The notes: generated from the letters alone by a model not told the origin. A stretch of DNA of 43,358 nucleotides from Bacillota bacterium (GCA_023459795.1 JAEWSP010000011.1:1-43358), one strand, 5' to 3'. Positions 20,943-29,724 are shown, counted from the first letter of the stretch. Numbers and translations are program-made.

Positions 20943-23672
20943 ATGGTGAATTTGAAAGATACCCTGACGATGCCGAAGGGCACCTTCCCGATGCGAGCGA
21001 ATCTCGCCCAGCGGGAAACGGCATTAGTCGAGAAATACAAGAAGATTTCGCTTTACCAGATGCTTCTGAAGCACAACGAAGGCAAACCTGCCTTCTATCT
21101 TCATGACGGGCCGCCTTATGCAAACGGAGAGATCCATGCCGGCCATGCCCTGAACAAGATCATCAAGGATATCATCCTGAGAAGCAAGAACCTCGAAGGC
21201 TTCGAGGTTCCCTATACTCCGGGATGGGATACCCACGGACTTCCGATCGAGCTTATGGTCACCAAGTCCGGCGTCAACCGGAAGACGACCCCCGCGGTCG
21301 ATTTCCGCAAGAAGTGCCATGACTATGCCTTAAGCCAGGTAGCGATCCAGAAGGGTCAGATGGAGCGGCTTCTGGTCCTCGGGGACTACGACCACCCTTA
21401 TCTCACCCTGAACAAGGACTATGAAGCAAACCAGGTCAAGGTCTTTGCCAAGATGGCTCTCGACGGACTCATCTACAAGGGTCTGAAGCCGGTCATCTGG
21501 TCCTGGAGCTCGGAATCCGCCCTTGCCGAAGCGGAAGTCGAATACAAGGACGTCCATGCGACGACCCTGTATTTCCGTTTCCCGGTCGAACAGGGCAACT
21601 ATCTCCTCCAGAAGGGGGACAGCTTCCTCGTCTGGACGACGACGGGATGGACCATCCCCGGAAACGAGGGACTCTGCCTCAATCCGAAGCTGGAATACGG
21701 ACTCTATGAAACCGATAAGGGCAACTTCGTCTTCCTGAAGAGTGCCCTGGAGATGCTGAGCAAGGACTGCGGATTCGAGAAGGCGGTCCTGAAGAAGACG
21801 TTCCTGGGAGAGGATGTGGAAGGACTCAAAGTCCGTCATCCTTACCAGAACCGCCTTGTCCCTGTCTGCATCGACAATTATGTTACTTCCGATTCCGGAA
21901 CCGGAATCGTCCATCTCGGCCCGGGACACGGCGCCGACGACTATCGGGTAGGCAAGAAGTACGGCCTTCCGATCCTCTGCACGGTCGACAGCCGCGGAGT
22001 CATGAACGAGAACGCCGGCAAGGAGATGGCAGGTCTTTTCTATGAGGACTGCTCCAAGAAGGTCATCGAGACCCTGAAGGAGAACGGAAACCTCATCGCC
22101 ACCAAGGAAATCGTCCACGCCTATCCGCATGACTGGAGAACCAAGAAGCCGGTCATCTTCCGTGCCACCACCCAGTGGTTCTGCTCCATCGGGAAGATCA
22201 AGGACAAGCTCCTTACGGAAGCCGACAAGGTCGGCTATATCCCTTCCTGGGGCAAGGTCCGCTTCAAGAACATGCTCTCCGACCGTGACGACTGGTGCAT
22301 TTCCCGTCAGCGCCTCTGGGGCGTACCGATTCCGATCTTCTACGGGGAGGACAAGGAACCGATCCTGGACGAGAAGGTCTTCGACCATATCGAAGAGCTC
22401 TTCCAGCAGTACGGAAGCGATATCTGGTACGAGAAGGAACCGAAGGATCTTCTTCCGGAAGGATATACATCCATCCATTCCCCGAACGGCACTTTCACGA
22501 AGGAGAAGGACATCATGGATGTCTGGTTCGATTCCGGTTCGTCTTTCCTGGGATCCGATATTTCTCTCAATCATCCTTTCCCGGCAGACGTCTATTTCGA
22601 AGGAAACGACCAGTATAGAGGATGGTACAACTCTTCTATGATTCTGTCGGTTGCCACTACCGGAAAGGCTCCTTACAAGAACATCATCACCCATGGGTTT
22701 CTGGTCGACCAGAACGGCGACAAGTTCTCCAAGAGCAAGAAGAACGGTATCGATCCGAGAACCATCTGCAACACCTTCGGAGCGGATATCCTCCGTCTCT
22801 GGACGACAACGATCGACTATACCCAGGCGGAGATTCCGCTTTCCCAGGATCTCCTCAGGATCTGCTCCGATCAGTACCGGAAGATCCGGAACACCTTCAA
22901 GTTCATGCTTTCCAACCTCCAGGACGATGACTGCGGAGCCCACTATGATCCTTCCTACAATCCGGAGCAGCTTTCCCTCGTTGATTCCATGATCCTGAAC
23001 CGCCTAAGAGAAACCCTCCATGAGATGCAGAGAGGATACGATGCCTTCGACTTCAAGAAGGTCAGCGATGTCCTCATCAACTTCTTCGTGAACGACCTCT
23101 CCAGCTTCTACCTCGACTTCCGCAAGGATACCTTGTACTGCGAGAAGAAGGACAGCGTCGAGAGACGGAACACCCAGTATGTCCTCTTCACGATCTGCAA
23201 GTCCCTGGCGATCGCCTATTCCCCGGTCCTTCCGTTCACTGCCGAGGAGATCTACGAAGCCCTTCCGCTTTCCAAGCGGCTTGAGGATGTCGCTTTGGAG
23301 TCCTATCCGGAATTGGGAGACATCGATGCCGCCCTTTCGGACGACTACAGGACCCTTCTCCTGCTCCGTGCCCATGTAACTACCCTTCTGGAACCTGTCC
23401 GTGCCTCGAAAGGCATCGGCTCCTCCCAGGAAGCCAGTGTCCTCTATGCCCCTGCTGACGACAAGGAGAAGAAACTCCTTGCGGAACTTGGCAACGAGGA
23501 ATGCCGGAAGATCTTCATCGTCTCCTCCTTCGCCGTTTCGGACAAGTCCAGCTGCACGAAGTCCAAAGGCGTCAAGTGCGACCGCTGCTGGAACTACTTC
23601 GACAATACGGAGGAGATCGACGGACAGCATCTCTGCCCGCGCTGTGCCGGTATCGTGAAAGGCCTGAAATAG
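20943..23672 (+). CDS. ileS: Isoleucyl-tRNA synthetase
   Basis: The 909-residue class I synthetase charges tRNA-Ile with isoleucine in the cytoplasm. The HIGH-type motif is PYANGEIHAGHALNK (HAGH at about 65-68), the KMSKS-type is DKFSKSKKNG (about 593-597), and the editing domain shows GTGIVHLGPGHGADDY. The C terminus carries the bacterial zinc finger CDRCWNYF ... CPRCAG (from about 878). This finger marks the bacterial-type enzyme rather than the mupirocin-resistant eukaryotic-like type. No T-box riboswitch precedes it, unlike many Firmicutes ileS genes. lspA follows three bases after the stop. Confidence 0.98.
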   Translation: MVNLKDTLTMPKGTFPMRANLAQRETALVEKYKKISLYQMLLKHNEGKPAFYLHDGPPYANGEIHAGHALNKIIKDIILRSKNLEGFEVPYTPGWDTHGLPIELMVTKSGVNRKTTPAVDFRKKCHDYALSQVAIQKGQMERLLVLGDYDHPYLTLNKDYEANQVKVFAKMALDGLIYKGLKPVIWSWSSESALAEAEVEYKDVHATTLYFRFPVEQGNYLLQKGDSFLVWTTTGWTIPGNEGLCLNPKLEYGLYETDKGNFVFLKSALEMLSKDCGFEKAVLKKTFLGEDVEGLKVRHPYQNRLVPVCIDNYVTSDSGTGIVHLGPGHGADDYRVGKKYGLPILCTVDSRGVMNENAGKEMAGLFYEDCSKKVIETLKENGNLIATKEIVHAYPHDWRTKKPVIFRATTQWFCSIGKIKDKLLTEADKVGYIPSWGKVRFKNMLSDRDDWCISRQRLWGVPIPIFYGEDKEPILDEKVFDHIEELFQQYGSDIWYEKEPKDLLPEGYTSIHSPNGTFTKEKDIMDVWFDSGSSFLGSDISLNHPFPADVYFEGNDQYRGWYNSSMILSVATTGKAPYKNIITHGFLVDQNGDKFSKSKKNGIDPRTICNTFGADILRLWTTTIDYTQAEIPLSQDLLRICSDQYRKIRNTFKFMLSNLQDDDCGAHYDPSYNPEQLSLVDSMILNRLRETLHEMQRGYDAFDFKKVSDVLINFFVNDLSSFYLDFRKDTLYCEKKDSVERRNTQYVLFTICKSLAIAYSPVLPFTAEEIYEALPLSKRLEDVALESYPELGDIDAALSDDYRTLLLLRAHVTTLLEPVRASKGIGSSQEASVLYAPADDKEKKLLAELGNEECRKIFIVSSFAVSDKSSCTKSKGVKCDRCWNYFDNTEEIDGQHLCPRCAGIVKGLK

Positions 23673-23675
23673 TCT

Positions 23676-24410
23676 GTGTCCTTCCTACAGAAGCAGAAGG
23701 CACTCCTGAAGGGCAGGAAGAGCTATCGGCTCTTCCTTGCCCTCGCCTTCCTGATTATCCTTCTCTTCACCCTCGATCAGGTTTCGAAGTATGCCGTCGT
23801 CGGAAAGTACTTTGCTTCCGACTTCGGCTTTCCGATGTCGGATCCTTACTCCCTCCATCCCAGCGCGGAAGGATCCGTATCCAACTCCAGCCACTCCCTT
23901 ATCGGAAACCTCCTAGGCATCCAGCTGGCCTTCAATACTGGGGCTGCGTGGTCGGCCTTAGGAAGCGGTGCGGGGACGATCATCCTCACCGTCCTTTCCC
24001 TGCTTATGGGGATTGCCTTCCTGTATGTATTCGTCTTCTATTCCTATAGGTTCCCGGTCTATATCCAAGTCGCCTTGGCTCTGGCTACTGCCGGAGACCT
24101 AGGAAACCTCGTGGACCGCTTCGGTCATCTCTTCCACCTGGGAATCTACAAGTACGGAGTCGTCGACTTCCTGATCTTCCCTTTCTGGCCCCAGTTCGGA
24201 GCTATCTTCAACCTGGCGGACTCCTGTCTCGTCATCGCTATGTTCCTTCTCCTCATCGGCTTTGCCGTTACCGAAATCAGGGAACTTGTCCAGAAGAAGA
24301 AAGCCAAGACGGACGGAAAAGAAGAAGAGGAAGATGACCAACTGGAAGATATCGTGAAGAAGAACGCAGAAGAAAAGAAGGAGGACAGCCCTCATGGAGA
24401 ATCCAAATAA
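23676..24410 (+). CDS. lspA: Lipoprotein signal peptidase (signal peptidase II)
   Basis: A GTG start at 23676, 3 nt after ileS, gives 244 residues, longer than the usual 150-170. The four-helix core has LDQVSKYAV, the conserved FNTGAAWSAL, the first catalytic Asp in GDLGNLVDRF and the second in FNLADSCLV. There is an enlarged loop after helix 1 (about residues 50-80) and a long acidic/basic cytoplasmic tail (KKKAKTDGKEEEEDDQ region) that the family normally lacks. It removes signal peptides from diacylglyceryl-modified prolipoproteins, such as the two lipobox proteins in this window. It overlaps the next gene by 17 nt; the ileS-lspA-rluD order is common in Firmicutes. Confidence 0.95.
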   Translation: MSFLQKQKALLKGRKSYRLFLALAFLIILLFTLDQVSKYAVVGKYFASDFGFPMSDPYSLHPSAEGSVSNSSHSLIGNLLGIQLAFNTGAAWSALGSGAGTIILTVLSLLMGIAFLYVFVFYSYRFPVYIQVALALATAGDLGNLVDRFGHLFHLGIYKYGVVDFLIFPFWPQFGAIFNLADSCLVIAMFLLLIGFAVTEIRELVQKKKAKTDGKEEEEDDQLEDIVKKNAEEKKEDSPHGESK

Positions 24411-25335
24411 AGACCCTATATCTCTGACTCTGGAAGCCGGAGAAAGACTCGATGTCTCTCTGGCAAAGGCACTTTCGATGTCGAGAAGCGCGATTACCAA
24501 GGAGATCAAAGCCGGAAGAGTCACTTCCAACGGGATCGTCCTGGACAAGGCTTCCCATGTTCTGAAGGAGGAGACCAAAGTCCTTTACACACCTCTTCCT
24601 CCGGTGAAGAACGAAGTCCTGAAGCCGAAGGAGAAGGTTGCTATCGACTATGTCTACAGGGATGACGACATCGCCGTCATCAACAAGGAGAGAGGGATGG
24701 TCGTCCATCCGGCTCCCGGACACTACGACGATACTTTGGTGAACTACCTTGCCAGCGAAGACGAGAAGTTCGACTTCGACAGCGAGGAGAAGGAGACGCT
24801 GCGCCCGGGAATCGTCCACCGTATCGACAAGGATACCCAAGGCCTTCTCTGCGTTGCCGAGAATGCGGAAAGCCAGTCCGTCCTCCAGAACGAGATCCGG
24901 GAACATGACTTCCACCGGGAGTATTTCGCCCTCGTATACGGAAACGTCCTGGACAGGAAGTTCCGGATCGATGTTCCGCTTACTAGACCGAACCATTCCG
25001 ACCACAAGGCCGAAGTCGATCCCATCAAGGGAAGGAAGGCCGTCACCCACTGCGAACTGGTCTCGACGAACGGCCAGGTCTCCCTTCTGAAGTGCAGCCT
25101 GGAGACGGGAAGGACCCATCAGATCCGCGCCCACCTTGCCTACATCGGCTTCCCGATCGTCGGGGATCCGCTCTACTGCCCGAGAAAAGAGAGGATGGCA
25201 AACAAAGGCCAGGCGCTGACTGCCTTCAAGCTGACCCTGATCCATCCAAGGACACTGAAGAAGATGACTTTCTATGCGCCGCTGGATAGCTACTTCAAGA
25301 AGCTCCTGATGTTCTATTTCGGCCCGAAGAAGTAA
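24394..25335 (+). CDS. RluA/RluD-family pseudouridine synthase
   Basis: The 313-residue protein starts within lspA after AAGGAGG. It has an N-terminal S4 RNA-binding domain (ERLDVSLAKALSMSRSAITKEI) and the catalytic motif HRIDKDTQGLL, with Asp at about 145. A later segment, ETGRTHQIRAHL, completes the RluA/RluD signature. It isomerises uridine to pseudouridine in large-subunit rRNA (RluD type) or another RNA; the subclass is not certain. It is the third gene of the ileS operon and ends at a bidirectional terminator. Confidence 0.94.
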   Translation: MENPNKDPISLTLEAGERLDVSLAKALSMSRSAITKEIKAGRVTSNGIVLDKASHVLKEETKVLYTPLPPVKNEVLKPKEKVAIDYVYRDDDIAVINKERGMVVHPAPGHYDDTLVNYLASEDEKFDFDSEEKETLRPGIVHRIDKDTQGLLCVAENAESQSVLQNEIREHDFHREYFALVYGNVLDRKFRIDVPLTRPNHSDHKAEVDPIKGRKAVTHCELVSTNGQVSLLKCSLETGRTHQIRAHLAYIGFPIVGDPLYCPRKERMANKGQALTAFKLTLIHPRTLKKMTFYAPLDSYFKKLLMFYFGPKK

Positions 25336-25340
25336 AAAAC

Positions 25341-25385
25341 AGCGGTCCTCGTCAGGCAGACGCCTGATCAGGACCGCTTTTCTTT
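25341..25385. terminator. Bidirectional terminator
   Basis: AGCGGTCCT (25341-25349) pairs with AGGACCGCT (25370-25378), with an inner CAGGC/GCCTG stem. T-rich sequence follows on the plus strand and a T6 tract on the minus strand. It separates the convergent ileS operon and the exporter operon. Confidence 0.88.
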
Positions 25386-25386
25386 T

Positions 25387-27363
25387 TCAGTATTCCTTTC
25401 TTTTGTCCCGATAGAACAGGAAGACGTAGAAGAGAGCATCTAATAGGATAAGGAGAACACCGGCAAGGAAGGAGAGGAGAGTCGGAGCCGGGAAATAACC
25501 AAACAGGCTTGGGTCCATAGCTCCCCAGAGGAGCATGCCAAACGGATAACCGAGGACTCCGCTTCCGATCTCCAGAATCAGGAGAAGGAGAAGCGGATAG
25601 AGTAACAGTCCTTTCTTCGTGACTCCCTTCTGGGAAAGAATCCGGCCGTCGTTCTGGTCCTGAATCCGGCCAAGGTACGCATAGAGGAAGACCAGGAATA
25701 AGGAGAAGATCAAGGAGAGCAGATAGGTTAGGACCGTCTCCGGGATTTCCTTCCGGGAAAGGGAAAGCATCGTGGCATAGTTCGTATCCAGATGGTTCTT
25801 TCCTTTCCCGGCCGATAGGAGAGGTCCATAGAAAGACGGAACAATCCGCTCCTTGGCGATATCCCTGCAGTATTCCTTCTGCTTTTCCTCGTCTTCCATG
25901 AAGAAGAGGAGGCTGTTGGGATCAAGGCAGGAAGAAGAAAGCCTGCCGAAGTCGTCATCGCTCAGGAGTACGCATCCGGACGAGATTCCGTCTTCACCAT
26001 AATCCGCGCCGGGAAGGTCAAATAGAGAAACACCGTCTGGAAACAAAGAAGAATAATCCGGCATGGAGGTTCCTTGGGAAAGCCTGGAAGAAAAAGTGAC
26101 ATGGGATTCCGTCTCCCTTCCGAAGACTAGGAAAGTCCCGTCTTTGGCCTCTGCTTCAATCTTTCTTCCATATTTCTTTTCCAGAAGGGCTTTGTTTCCG
26201 AAATAGAAGATTCCGTACCCGCCTCCTGTATCTTCGAAACCGGTATAGGGAATCGGGCATTCCAAAGTAAGGAGAGCAGGTTCTGCTTCTTTCCTTAGCT
26301 GGAGATAGCTATCTGGATTCAGGAAACAGCCATAGAAAGGGAGTTCGCTGTCGTATTGGTAAGGTAGCTCAAGCTTCCTTCCGTTGACAGAGAAGACTCC
26401 TTTCTTCCGAAGCTTCACTTCTTCCGAAAGATGAACCAGTCCGTCATCGGGGACAGAAGAAGAAAAGACAATGTCTCCAAGGCTTTGGAAGGAATAAGGA
26501 TGGTTCCACTCTTCCGGAGTTTCATATATCCGGAAGGCGGAACCGATCTCGGCATCCTTCCTCAGCATATCGCCATACGGATAGCTGGCTGCTTCAACCG
26601 GGAAGAAGAAGCAACCGAAAAGAAAGGAGAAAAGAAGGAAGAAAAGACTGAAGACCGGTCCTTTCTTCCGGAAGTAGGAAGAAAATAGCTTCTTGGAAAA
26701 CTTTTTCTTCCGGACCGGAATTGTTTCTTCCATCATTTCTTTTCGGGAAGGAGAAGGAAGGGAAGAAGAAATGATTTTTCCTTTTTCCATAACAATCTCC
26801 ATTTCGGTGGGAATGTTCTTGGTGGAATCGTGCCCGATATAGAGGACAAGAGAGGACTTGGATAATTCCTGGATACGGTCAAAGACTTCGGACCGGTTCT
26901 TGGAATCCAGATGGTTCAAGGTCTCGTCCAGGAGGTAGAGCTTCTTCCCCCTAACAAGCTCCCGTTTCATTACGGAGAGCAGGGCCTCCCCCTCGCTGGC
27001 GCTTTCTTCCTTCTTCCCCATCCGGGAGAAGGATCCTTTCTTATCCAGGATCTTATCCAGGTTTCCGTTTTCCTCCATGCTGAGGAAGGAGACATAGTTG
27101 TCCTTCTGCCGGACATAGGAAATACCCTCTGCCCGGATGCTTCCAATTTCTCCAGGCGTCAACGACTTGCAGTTCTTTCCGTCCAGGATCAGATCTCCGG
27201 AAAAGTCCTTGTCCGACAGAGAAAGGATCTGGAAAAGGGTTGTCTTTCCGCTTCCGTTCTCTCCCCGGATCCGGACAACGCCGCAGTCCGGGAAGGAAAG
27301 GGTGATATCGTCTAGGATTTTTCTTTTCCCGATGGTCTTTGAGATATGCTGCAGTTCAATCAT
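25387..27363 (-). CDS. MacB-like ABC transporter, ATPase fused to permease, degenerate signature
   Basis: This 658-residue protein joins an N-terminal ABC ATPase (about 1-205) to a permease of MacB layout. It has one helix at about 230-252, a large external domain to about 535, then three helices near 540-570, 580-610 and 622-650. Walker A is GENGSGKTTL (33-42), the Q-loop YVRQKD, Walker B KLYLLDETLNHLD and the H-loop IGHDS. The signature position reads SEGEALLSV instead of LSGGQ, so one nucleotide site may be weak. Its first 25 residues closely resemble those of the next upstream ATPase (both start MIELQH), pointing to a duplication. It overlaps that gene by 8 nt. Likely role: export or membrane extraction of a peptide or lipoprotein, or antimicrobial immunity; substrate unknown. 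Confidence 0.8.
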   Translation of the reverse strand: MIELQHISKTIGKRKILDDITLSFPDCGVVRIRGENGSGKTTLFQILSLSDKDFSGDLILDGKNCKSLTPGEIGSIRAEGISYVRQKDNYVSFLSMEENGNLDKILDKKGSFSRMGKKEESASEGEALLSVMKRELVRGKKLYLLDETLNHLDSKNRSEVFDRIQELSKSSLVLYIGHDSTKNIPTEMEIVMEKGKIISSSLPSPSRKEMMEETIPVRKKKFSKKLFSSYFRKKGPVFSLFFLLFSFLFGCFFFPVEAASYPYGDMLRKDAEIGSAFRIYETPEEWNHPYSFQSLGDIVFSSSVPDDGLVHLSEEVKLRKKGVFSVNGRKLELPYQYDSELPFYGCFLNPDSYLQLRKEAEPALLTLECPIPYTGFEDTGGGYGIFYFGNKALLEKKYGRKIEAEAKDGTFLVFGRETESHVTFSSRLSQGTSMPDYSSLFPDGVSLFDLPGADYGEDGISSGCVLLSDDDFGRLSSSCLDPNSLLFFMEDEEKQKEYCRDIAKERIVPSFYGPLLSAGKGKNHLDTNYATMLSLSRKEIPETVLTYLLSLIFSLFLVFLYAYLGRIQDQNDGRILSQKGVTKKGLLLYPLLLLLILEIGSGVLGYPFGMLLWGAMDPSLFGYFPAPTLLSFLAGVLLILLDALFYVFLFYRDKRKEY

Positions 27364-27955
27364 GGATTTTGCCTTCTTTCAGGTAAAGAGAAGGAACTAT
27401 CCCCTCCATTCTTTCGTCATGTCCGTTCAGGATCAGAAGCCGGGATAAGGAAAGATTCCGGATTGCTTCCATGGTCTTTCGGAAGTTCTGGTCGCTTAAT
27501 GCGCTTGTCACCTCATCCAGGAGCAGAACAGAATGGCTGGAATGCTTTTCCATATCCAGGGCAAAGAGGATTTCCTCTCCTCCGGAAAGAGTATTCCCGT
27601 CCTGACCAAGAAGCTCCTTGTAATCGGAAACCGGAAATCCCTTATTCGAAAAAAGACGCAGGTTTTCCCGGACAGGGAAATGGGGTAGGAGGTTGGAATG
27701 GGAGAAAAGAAGCTGTACTTCCTTGGCTTTTCCATTCCTGTCCCTGCGGGCAATTTGATGGCCATCCTTCCCGTCCAGGTAATAATGACCCGTATATTCC
27801 TCGTCCAGAAAGGCAAGGATATAGAAAAGGGTTGTTTTCCCGGCCTGATTCTCTCCCTGGAGGTAGAACAGCCCTTTATCCGGAAAAGTATAGGACAAGT
27901 CATCCAGTACCTTTCTTTCTCCGAATGCTTTCGTTAGGTGCTGAAGCTCGATCAT
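27356..27955 (-). CDS. Small ABC ATPase of the same exporter, degenerate Q-loop
   Basis: The 199-residue stand-alone ATPase has Walker A GENQAGKTTL (33-42), signature LSGGEEILFA (about 138), Walker B VLLLDEVTSALSD and H-loop LNGHDE. Where the Q-loop Gln is expected it reads LLFSHSNLLPHF, so the Gln is missing while the neighbouring NLLPH of MacB-type ATPases is kept. It would energise the small permease encoded immediately upstream (4-nt overlap), or pair with the fused protein downstream (8-nt overlap). With the fused protein lacking a canonical signature, a heterodimer with one good site is a reasonable inference. Confidence 0.85.
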   Translation of the reverse strand: MIELQHLTKAFGERKVLDDLSYTFPDKGLFYLQGENQAGKTTLFYILAFLDEEYTGHYYLDGKDGHQIARRDRNGKAKEVQLLFSHSNLLPHFPVRENLRLFSNKGFPVSDYKELLGQDGNTLSGGEEILFALDMEKHSSHSVLLLDEVTSALSDQNFRKTMEAIRNLSLSRLLILNGHDERMEGIVPSLYLKEGKIHD

Positions 27956-28542
27956 CTTTGCATCCTCCGGACGTTATGGATCAAAGCCTTGCCCCGGAAA
28001 GGAAGCAAGAAGAAGACAGAGCACCCTATTACTTCCAGGAAGGAAGAAATAAGGAGGATAAGGATTCCTGTCCTTCCCAACTCATGGACGAAGCAGGGAA
28101 GTCCAAAGAAAAAACGGTCGAAGGCAAAAGCCACCAAAAAACCAAACAAAAGTCCAAGGCCTTCATATAGAAGGGAAGTACCAAGCGTAGAAAGAAAGAA
28201 AAAGCCGTTGGAAGAACGGAAAGGCATATGCCTTAGTTTCAAAATCGTTATGTCTTCTTTGTACTTCTCATAGACTACCAGGAAAAACAGAAAGGAAAGA
28301 AGGACAGCCAGGAAGGACAAAAGGATAACGCCTAAGCTTCCCACATTAGGAAAGTCTCTTAGCTTTCCTAACCGGTCTAGGCCGGCCTTGTACTGCGTAT
28401 TTCCGGATAAATATAGTTCCTTCTGTTTTTCAAAGTCATTCGTGAAGAGGAAGAGAAAGAAGAAGCAAAAAGACCATAGGAGAGCAAGCGGAGAAAAGAG
28501 CAGGAATGTTCGGATCAGTTTTTTCATAAAAGCCCGTCTCAA
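27952..28542 (-). CDS. Small FtsX/MacB-like permease subunit
   Basis: The protein has 196 residues from a TTG start at 28542 that overlaps the previous stop (TTGA), or 191 from ATG at 28527. Helices lie at about 12-34, 68-92, 110-138 and 150-180, with a short external loop after the first. This is a miniature version of the MacB/FtsX one-plus-three helix layout seen in the fused 658-residue partner. No family was recognised by sequence. Overlaps of 4 nt on both sides suggest coupled translation with the secreted protein and the ATPase. Confidence 0.72.
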   Translation of the reverse strand: MRRAFMKKLIRTFLLFSPLALLWSFCFFFLFLFTNDFEKQKELYLSGNTQYKAGLDRLGKLRDFPNVGSLGVILLSFLAVLLSFLFFLVVYEKYKEDITILKLRHMPFRSSNGFFFLSTLGTSLLYEGLGLLFGFLVAFAFDRFFFGLPCFVHELGRTGILILLISSFLEVIGCSVFFLLPFRGKALIHNVRRMQR

Positions 28543-29405
28543 ATATCAAAATACTTGGCGTATGAAGTAGAACCATAAAAATATGCTCTCCATGTGTTTT
28601 GCCCATACATCCCAAGAAGATCAAACTCAAAACTCAATCTTGAAGGTTTCTTCGAACTTGCAAAAGAAACCGAATCAAAAACAGAAAAATTAAAATCCCC
28701 AGATTGATTGCTTGCTGGTCCAGCAGAAAATTCGGATGGATAAATTATCTTTCTTTTGTAGGTTTTTTGGGGTGTTTTGCGGGAATCAATCCCAGACGAC
28801 AACGATTGGTCAACATAAGCATCCAGACAATGTTCACAGGAAGGCATTTTTTCTGTTCCCTTGGGATAAATATAAGAGTTTGTAACTCTTTCCATATTGT
28901 TCCATTCGGAGTTATTTTGCATAGCATTAGAACTATAAGTCGGATTCACATACAAAGAATAAAGATCAGAAACATTGTCTTCTAAACTGACGTGAGAAAG
29001 ATTTGCCCCGTCATCTATTCCAGAAACACTAGTGCTCAAAGAGTAGGATCGTAAATATGCAGGGTTGTAGTACTCAAGAGCATCTAAGAAAGCTCCTCTA
29101 TAATGTGCCTGTGCATTCAAATAAAAATCAGTTCGAAAAAACAATGTGTATTGGACCAGGTCCCCTGTATAAACATATGAGCTTGGAAAATCGAAAAGTT
29201 CATAGCAAAAATCAGCTTTTATAGCGGTGTCGGAATAGTTTTTCGTCTTAATTGATATATCCGAAACTTTTCCAGCAGAAACCCTATCAGCTGCTAAAAT
29301 TTCTTTGTTGCCGACCTCAGAATAGAAACTAATTTGATTTCGTGGGACGAAAGAGCAAAGCGTCGGAATTACAAATAATAAGGCAAGAATTTTACTTTTT
29401 TTCAT
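28539..29405 (-). CDS. Secreted protein of unknown function, first gene of the exporter operon
   Basis: The 288-residue protein begins with a classical signal peptide (MKKSKILALLFVIPTLCSFV) with a probable cleavage site near residue 20. The Cys is not in a good lipobox. The mature part is Tyr/Ser-rich with no repeats and no recognised domain; it includes a CEHC pair. Base composition is visibly more AT-rich than in the flanking housekeeping genes, suggesting recent acquisition or different selection. It is translationally coupled to the small permease. It may be the transported substrate, an antimicrobial or a substrate-binding factor. A GAAGAGGAG ribosome site precedes the ATG and can be masked by a leader hairpin. 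Confidence 0.75.
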   Translation of the reverse strand: MKKSKILALLFVIPTLCSFVPRNQISFYSEVGNKEILAADRVSAGKVSDISIKTKNYSDTAIKADFCYELFDFPSSYVYTGDLVQYTLFFRTDFYLNAQAHYRGAFLDALEYYNPAYLRSYSLSTSVSGIDDGANLSHVSLEDNVSDLYSLYVNPTYSSNAMQNNSEWNNMERVTNSYIYPKGTEKMPSCEHCLDAYVDQSLSSGIDSRKTPQKTYKRKIIYPSEFSAGPASNQSGDFNFSVFDSVSFASSKKPSRLSFEFDLLGMYGQNTWRAYFYGSTSYAKYFDI

Positions 29406-29412
29406 AATTACT

Positions 29413-29474
29413 CCTCTTCATATAGTGTATTACTTTTGTGAACTATCGGGCAATAATTAATTAGTATGAAGAGG
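29413..29474 (-). promoter_or_regulatory. Leader hairpin masking the ribosome-binding site
   Basis: On the minus strand, CCUCUUCAUA (29474-29465) is the exact complement of UAUGAAGAGG (29422-29413). The second arm holds the Shine-Dalgarno sequence of the secreted-protein gene (ATG at 29405). The 42-nt loop is AT-rich and contains GCCCGAUAG. Such folding would block translation until opened by a factor, temperature or a ligand. It does not match a riboswitch I know. Confidence 0.6.
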
Positions 29475-29488
29475 AAAGTTAGCGGTTA

Positions 29489-29494
29489 ATTGTA
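29489..29494 (-). promoter_or_regulatory. -10 element of the exporter operon
   Basis: TACAAT on the minus strand (29494-29489) predicts a start near 29482 and a leader of about 77 nt containing the masking hairpin. The -35 region (TCTTTT at 17 nt) is weak, so an activator may be needed. Confidence 0.5.
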
Positions 29495-29690
29495 TCTCGC
29501 TGTTCATCAGAAAAAGAATTAAGAACAGACTTTATTGATATGCTCATTATTCATATGGCAAAAAATTATTTATTATCTAGTTTAATATTGTAAAGAAGGT
29601 TGTATAGGTTAGAAATCATTTGTTTATTTTTGGGGCACTGTTCTTTTGCTTAAAAAGAAACACAGGGCTTTTTCATTCCCTTTTTATTGT

Positions 29691-29719
29691 AAAAAGATTC
29701 CCTCCTTCCGGAGGGAATC
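29691..29719 (-). terminator. Intrinsic terminator of the mnmG-end transcript
   Basis: On the minus strand, GATTCCCTCC, loop GGAA, GGAGGGAATC (29719-29696), then five U residues. It follows the small hypothetical gene downstream of mnmG. Confidence 0.9.
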
Positions 29720-29724
29720 CGAAT

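Larger units (their letters stand above)
29406..29695. other. AT-rich intergenic region
   Basis: This stretch of about 290 nt holds the leader and promoter of the exporter operon and the tail after the neighbouring terminator. No open frame with a ribosome site was seen. It is clearly more AT-rich than its surroundings, like the secreted-protein gene next to it. Confidence 0.5.

Noticed and set aside
21330..22943. A 537-codon open frame opposite ileS
   Set aside because: Shadow of the strongly biased third positions in ileS; no ribosome site or family features.
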